Positions 8,761 to 13,655 of a DNA stretch of 13,655 nt are shown here, piece by piece; positions within the stretch are counted from its first letter, which is position 1; each line of letters begins with the position of its first letter. This stretch comes from Conidiobolus incongruus B7586. Lineage: Eukaryota > Entomophthoromycota > Entomophthoromycetes > Entomophthorales > Conidiobolaceae. The translations under genes and the position numbers were made by a program. The notes under the pieces are model-generated. The model was not told the DNA's origin. It saw nothing but the letters and a program-made list of their open reading frames with translations, and did not search any database. The stretch is taken from positions 1 to 13,655 of the forward strand of contig JNEM01012891.1 in the NCBI GenBank assembly GCA_000697335.1, written 5' to 3'.

Positions 8761-11700
8761 TTCTAGATTATATTCTAAAACAATTTACATTTAATTCTCT
8801 AATTGTTATTATTTTTTCTTTTTCATCTTAATGAAAAAATAGGGTCAAGTCTTGATTCTTTGGTTTATTAAGGTAAACATTATTAACTTGAAATAAGACT
8901 TAGTTTCTATACATGAATTATAAGTTTAATCTTTTAAAATTAATTCCAAATTATATATTTAATTTTATAGTTGATAAATTAAAGCTTTTAAAGTAAATAT
9001 TATAATGATATATACTTTAAATATAAAATGGATATAAGTAAGCTGAGCTTAAGCAATAGATTATTCCAATAAAATATTTATAACAATGTAACATTTAAAC
9101 AGATTTCGAAATGATTTTTAATATAATTATATAGTAGTGTATTAATCTGGTAAATATAATCTAATAGAAAAGTTAATTTATTAAAGATTATAACAGAGTA
9201 TAATTACATTTAAAAGGTAGTCTATTTAACTTTTTATATAAAAATTTAATATAAATAATTAATATTAAAAATAGATGATTTCTTGATATAATTATTAATA
9301 AAATATTCAATTTAATAAATAATTATGCTTTAATTTAATTAAATTTTATCAACATAAGTTTGGTTTATATGTTTTAAAATATTTATTTTTTAAAAGATTA
9401 TTCACTTAGTAGATATTAAAAATAAAAATGAAGATTTTAATCTTTATAATAAATGATATTAATATCTAAAATCAAAGTTTTAATTATAAGTCGCTATCAA
9501 AAATAATTCTGTATAAATTTTTAAAATAACTAAATAAACCAACAAATAAAAATTTATATTATCTTTAAAGAATATAAAATAATAAAAGAAAACATATATT
9601 AAAGTCTTAATTATTTTCTTAATTATTACATTTGAAAGCTTTTATAATATGAAATTCAATCCATTATTAAGCTTTATCGATATTTGATAAATTAATTTAT
9701 AATTATTGTATTATAATTGATATATTAATATAAATTATAAAAATTAAGTTTTTGAAAATGATTTCAATTATAAAGAATTATGTTTTTTTAATTTTAAAAT
9801 TCTCAATATTTTGACCGAGTGTTGATATATTTTGATTAATAAATATTAGTATCTCTTAAATTTTAATTTGAAATTTTAAATTATTTAAAATATATAAGGA
9901 AAAAATTATAATATAAAATAGTATATATAATTCTAAATAATTTAAAAGATTTTTATTCATTTTCAAGTGATTTATAAATTAGTAAAGTTATTGTTAAAAT
10001 TTGTTCGGGAAATCCTTATATATAGTTAAATATAATTTTTAATTGTAAAATAATTAAATAATATATATATATATAATATGATGAAATATTGAATTATCAT
10101 AAATTGATTCAATATACTAAGTTTTTTTAATCTTTATTATTTTTGATTTTTATTATAGCTTTTGAATTTAATATTATATTATTAAGACTTATAAATATTC
10201 CTTTAATTATTAAAGTAATATACTATAATATTTATATATAATATTAATAGATTTTATTATTTAAATATTGATGAATAATGTATAATTGAATCAAATTTTT
10301 AATTTAATAATAAATTTAAATTATTCAATATTTATTTTATAATAATTTTAATGCTAAGTAACAAAAAAATATAAATTTTAATATAAAATAAAATTTTTTA
10401 AATTTAAATAAAAATAATATATAATAATTGTAAAATAAATATTTAATCCTAATTTAATATTTGATATATATTTTTAATAATATTTTTAGCTAATATATAT
10501 ACAGCAGTATTTTGAATTGAAAACAGAGTTTATTATTTTATTTAATATTAATTTTAAAAATAGCTAAGTTTTTAATATTATATTAATTTACTTTATTCAT
10601 TTAAAATATCTATTATTATTAATGACAAAATATATATTGTTAATATGTTTTACTTGATACTTAATAAATAAATATGATATATTTTATAAATAATTATAAA
10701 ATAAAATATGATTATATTTTTAGTTAAAATTATTATATATACTTTTTAAAAGATATTATATTGTTATATTATTATTATTATTTATTGACTTTTTATATCA
10801 CGTTTTGGTTGGAAAGGGTTAAATATATTTTTAATCCTTAAGTTACCTTAATTTGCGATATTTTATAATTAAAATAAAGTGTTATTAATATTAAAATGAT
10901 ATTGATTAGACAAAAGATAGTAAAACTAATAACCAAAAGAAAATATACTCTATTATAAATTAATAAGCGAATCTAATATATCTTTGGAGGAATGCAAACT
11001 CCTTTAATATATTAATATAAATTTATTATAATGATTAAAAATAAAATAATTAAAACCATAATATGAAATTAATAATATAATTAATTAACTTAGTTTCTGA
11101 CTATTACCTTGGTATTATTTATTTTATAATACTTTATATTTATATTAATTTATCAATTTATAAAACTTAAGTAAGCTTTGATTATAATTAAATCAATTTA
11201 TCTTATGATTATTATTTTTTTAATGATGTTAAAAATGACATAATTTATAGTTTTAATTAAATTAACAAATTAATATACGCATTATATAATTAATTATATA
11301 ATATAGAATATATATTTTTTGTATTAAAATAACTTTTTTCAATACTTTGGATAAGATCTAATATTAACAAAAAAATTTTTTTATTAAGGAATAAGGTTTA
11401 ATATTTTTTAAATAAATTTAATTTACTTATAAAAATATTTTCTTATAAGTATATTTTAAATTCCTAAAAATATATATAATCAAATAGGTTATAATTTTAA
11501 AAATATGCTAGAAATATTAAATGTTTAATATAATAAATTCTTTATCACTTTGGTTATATATATTATAATTATTAAACAAAATAATAAACATTGTAAATAG
11601 ATAAAAAAAATATCAATAGGAATTTAACTTATGTAAAAAAGAAATATATTATTTATTATTAATTACTTTGTTTATAAAAATTAAATATGAATATTATATA

Positions 11701-11993
11701 TTATTACAATACAATAAAATAATTAACTTTAATATATTTACAAAGTTTTTGATTGTTGAAAGTAATAAAAAAGATGATTTTAAGAAAACTAAAAATTATA
11801 TTTTATTTTTATGCAAATTATTATTTATAAGAATTTATAACTTATTAATTATCATTATTTAATATAAAAAATGAATTTTTTTAACATTTTAATAAGATTA
11901 GTTTAATTATAACCTTTTTAGTAATTATTTGAGTTTTTTTAAATAAATTAAATATTAATTTTATATTCTAATTAATTAAACCAAGTTTTAATC
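8761..11993. other. AT-rich desert between gene island and Tc1 element, no gene recognised
   Basis: About 3.2 kb at very low G+C (8 of 60 bases from 11881). A 64-codon open stretch at 11668-11862 on the + strand is almost all Ile, Leu, Asn, Lys, Tyr and Phe, as AT-rich noise gives, and is not called. No domain remnant, tRNA or rRNA was seen. A small hairpin with 8-base arms (TATTGAAT/ATTCAATA) lies at about 10087-10113. A pocket with somewhat more G+C lies at about 10795-11005 and is listed separately. The desert is probably old RIP-decayed repeat DNA. Confidence 0.6.
10795..11005. other. Less-decayed pocket inside the AT desert
   Basis: This stretch keeps words such as CACGTTTTGGTTGG, GCGATA, GCGAATC and GGAGGAATGC that its surroundings lack. 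It contains an imperfect hairpin at 10814-10839 (AAGGGTTAAA pairing with TTTAATCCTT, 9 of 10) and another around GGAG...CTCC near 10987-11003. It may be the remains of a different, younger or unique sequence. No gene is supported. Confidence 0.3.
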
Positions 11994-12013
11994 TATATAT
12001 ATATATATATATA
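11994..12013. repeat. TA microsatellite at the left end of the Tc1 element
   Basis: Ten TA units directly abut the left inverted repeat. Tc1 elements insert at TA and duplicate it, so this run contains the target-site duplication. A near-equal run flanks the other end. Confidence 0.85.
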
Positions 12014-12235
12014 CTAACTTGCAAAAGTGAGTCATAAAATCAAAAACACTTATATTTTTACTAATAACTTGATTAATATTTAATGAAATAAACCTAAATT
12101 AAATAAAAAATCTATTATATTTATTAGTTATATATATCATTAAATGATGATATTTAGCTATTAATTAGCTAAAATAAAAACCCTTAAATTTTACCTAAGG
12201 TGAGTTATAAATTTGCAGGTTTTTGGTGATAAAAA
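12014..12235 (+). repeat. Left inverted repeat of the Tc1 element, with two direct repeats
   Basis: The outer binding-site-like copy GTGAGTCATAAA is at 12027-12038 and the inner copy GTGAGTTATAAA at 12200-12211, in the same orientation and 173 bases apart. This is the IR/DR layout known from Sleeping Beauty-type Tc1 elements, in which the transposase binds both copies. Confidence 0.8.
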
Positions 12236-12238
12236 AAA

Positions 12239-13260
12239 TTAAAACTTAGTGTATCTATCTTTAGCTTTTCTAACTTCTTTAAGTTTGTGGGGTATAGAAT
12301 CAACTAACTTCTTACACTAGGAAGGGTTAATCTTATTCTATACTTCTTGAATATTTTCCTAAAGTTGATTTAAATTTTTTGCTAGGGGGAAAGCTTTAAA
12401 AGCTTTTTTTAACTGATCCCAAAGGTATTTAATTAGATTAAAGTTAAGAGATTGAAGAAGCTACTTTATAACTGTTATCTTGTTATTTTTAAGCTATTTA
12501 GTAATAGAAGCTGTAGTATAGCAAGAGGTATTATCTTACTAGAAAATAACATTATTTTTGTTTAACCTATATTATTCAATGGTTTTTTTCAATTTATTGT
12601 TTAAAATACTTTATTATATCTTAGCATTAATTCCCCCATTAACTTTACAAAGATACCTTACACCTAAAGACAATATACATCCCCAAACAATAATTAACCT
12701 ATTATTATACTTTTGGGTAAAATTAACATGATGGTTATAAAGTAGTTCTACATCTTTTCTAAAGTATCTAGCTTTTCCATCAGATCCACTAAAGTATATT
12801 TTTATTTCATCAAACTAAATAACCTTACTCTAATCAATTTTGGTTTAATATTGGTGGTGACATTTAAACTCCCACCTAACTTTATAATAGGATTTTTTTA
12901 ATTAGGGGTGTTTTTTCTTAAGGTGTAAGTGGTATCTATACTAACATAAAACACATATAATAGTATCAGTGCTAACTAATATTCTTATATAGTTTTATAA
13001 TTCCTGTTATATTTCTACAGCAATACTATATTTGCCTGTATTAACCAACTTATAAATATACTTCTCATCATATTTATCTATGATTTTAACACACTTAAGT
13101 TTAGGTTTAAATGTTTTTTTATTGTTATTCTTAACAACCTTAGCTATAATAAACTAGCTAACACTAGTAATTCTAACAATATCACAAGTTGATTTACCTT
13201 CTTTATAAAGTTAATTGATGCACAAGTTGATTTAAAGAGGGATTTAGGTATAATAATACT
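12239..13260 (-). pseudogene. Tc1-family DD34E transposase pseudogene
   Basis: The - strand frame ending at the TAA at 12239-12241 resembles Tc1 transposases throughout. Near 13150-13215 is the N-terminal helix-turn-helix ('LYKEGKS..DI' followed by 'VS'). The first catalytic Asp is at 12809-12811 ('FDE', followed by 'GSDGKARYFRK'), then 'VWGC'. The second Asp is at 12533-12535 ('DN.SC.T'). The third acidic position is at 12428-12430, before 'YLWDQLKKA', exactly 34 residues after the second Asp, but reads Lys (AAA), a change RIP would make from Glu. The C-terminus reads 'DSIP.KLKEVRKAK..YTKF'. All these blocks share one frame, so there is no net frameshift; at least ten stop codons, mostly where the family has Trp, Gln or Arg, break it. 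The start is uncertain, at about 13255-13270. It would have cut and pasted the element at TA sites in the nucleus. Confidence 0.88.
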
Positions 13261-13350
13261 AATAAAAAGAATTTAATATATCTGTAAAATATTATATAAA
13301 ATAATAACAAAGAGAGAAAAAAGATATAGTTATATATTGTTAAATATATC

Positions 13351-13577
13351 CCCTTATCTCAAAAACCTGTAAATTTATAACTTATCTTAGTTAAATATTA
13401 AGGGTTAATATTTTTGCTAATAGTTTACTAAATATATCTAAATATATTTATTTATTATTAAATAATATACCTTAATTATATATTATAGTTTCAAGTAATC
13501 TAATATATATAATTGTTTTAGTTATTAATTAAAAAATATATATTTTTGATTTTATAACTTACTTTTGCAGGTTAGTG
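13351..13577 (-). repeat. Right inverted repeat of the Tc1 element, with two direct repeats
   Basis: On the - strand the outer copy GTAAGTTATAAA is at 13551-13562 and the inner copy ATAAGTTATAAA at 13374-13385, 177 bases apart, mirroring the left end (173). The outer and inner motifs share the core GT(G/A)AGT(C/T)ATAAA, allowing for transitions. The stretch between them is more decayed and aligns only loosely with the left arm. Confidence 0.8.
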
Positions 13578-13596
13578 TATATATATATATATATAT
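13578..13596. repeat. TA microsatellite at the right end of the Tc1 element
   Basis: An alternating TA run of about 19 bases follows the right inverted repeat and nearly equals the 20-base run on the left. Either the element jumped into a TA microsatellite, splitting it, or TA tracts grew at both ends after insertion. Confidence 0.8.
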
Positions 13597-13655
13597 TAAA
13601 TATTGATATAAATAGAAAATAATTGAATAATTATATAATTTTAATATAAAATATT
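13597..13655. other. AT-rich flank to the window end
   Basis: The last 59 bases are AT-rich sequence like the desert left of the transposon. Nothing is recognisable in them. Confidence 0.5.

Larger units (their letters stand above)
12014..13577 (-). mobile_element. Tc1-type (Tc1/mariner) DNA transposon, RIP-inactivated, about 1.56 kb
   Basis: The outermost inverted repeats, starting CTAAC(T/C)TGCAAAAG and running inward, match at 31 of 35 positions between the two ends, and all four differences are transitions. Looser similarity continues inward to an inner pair near 12178-12233 and 13351-13407, so each inverted repeat is about 220 bp. Between them lies a - strand transposase frame with DD34E spacing. 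Length, TA target, and gene layout are those of a complete Tc1 element. TA runs flank both ends. The element keeps clearly more G+C (17 of 60 from 12241) than the deserts, so it decayed less or arrived later. It cannot make its own transposase, but its ends look complete. Confidence 0.9.

Noticed and set aside
11668-11862. 64-codon open frame on the + strand
   Set aside because: Composed almost wholly of residues encoded by AT-rich codons, with no homology signal or supporting context.
1-13655. Mitochondrial, plastid or apicomplexan DNA suggested by the extreme AT content
   Set aside because: There are no organellar genes or tRNAs, the one intact gene has ordinary composition, and both mobile elements show RIP-like decay, which points to a fungal nuclear genome.

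Overview
The window looks like nuclear DNA of a filamentous ascomycete whose genome is split into ordinary-GC genes and very AT-rich blocks made by repeat-induced point mutation (RIP, C-to-T decay of repeats on both strands). Hand counts on single 60-base lines show the contrast: 7/60 G+C in the fossil reverse-transcriptase region (line 2161), 8/60 in the desert at 11881, 17/60 inside a transposon at 12241, 26/60 in the one intact gene (line 8401) and 29/60 just upstream of it (line 8641). The species cannot be named from this sequence. RIP is inferred from the TpA-rich decay and from two mobile elements that decayed in the same way.

Layout. Positions 1 to about 5665 hold a Ty3/Gypsy retrotransposon of the chromovirus type on the + strand, its 5' end cut off by the window edge. 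Gag-like, protease/RT, RNase H, integrase and chromodomain regions follow in the usual order, with a probable 3' LTR at the end. It is a heavily decayed fossil. Positions 5666-7080 are AT-rich DNA with no recognisable gene. From about 7080 composition recovers gradually toward a gene island at about 7600-8760, which holds one intact single-exon gene on the - strand (7621-8538). It encodes a 305-residue secreted cysteine-rich protein with five N-glycosylation sequons, of no family I recognise. The island ends sharply near 8760. Positions 8761-11990 are a second AT desert with no supported gene. Positions 12014-13577 are a Tc1-type DNA transposon on the - strand with a DD34E-spaced transposase reading frame, riddled with stop codons but without net frameshift. 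Its inverted repeats are about 220 bp long and carry two direct repeats each (IR/DR organisation). It sits between two TA dinucleotide runs.

The genes do not form an operon or pathway. The main biological point is the setting: a small, secreted, disulfide-rich protein gene kept intact in a desert of RIP-killed transposons, which is the classic neighbourhood of fungal effector genes. That functional reading is an inference from signal peptide, cysteine content and context, not from homology.
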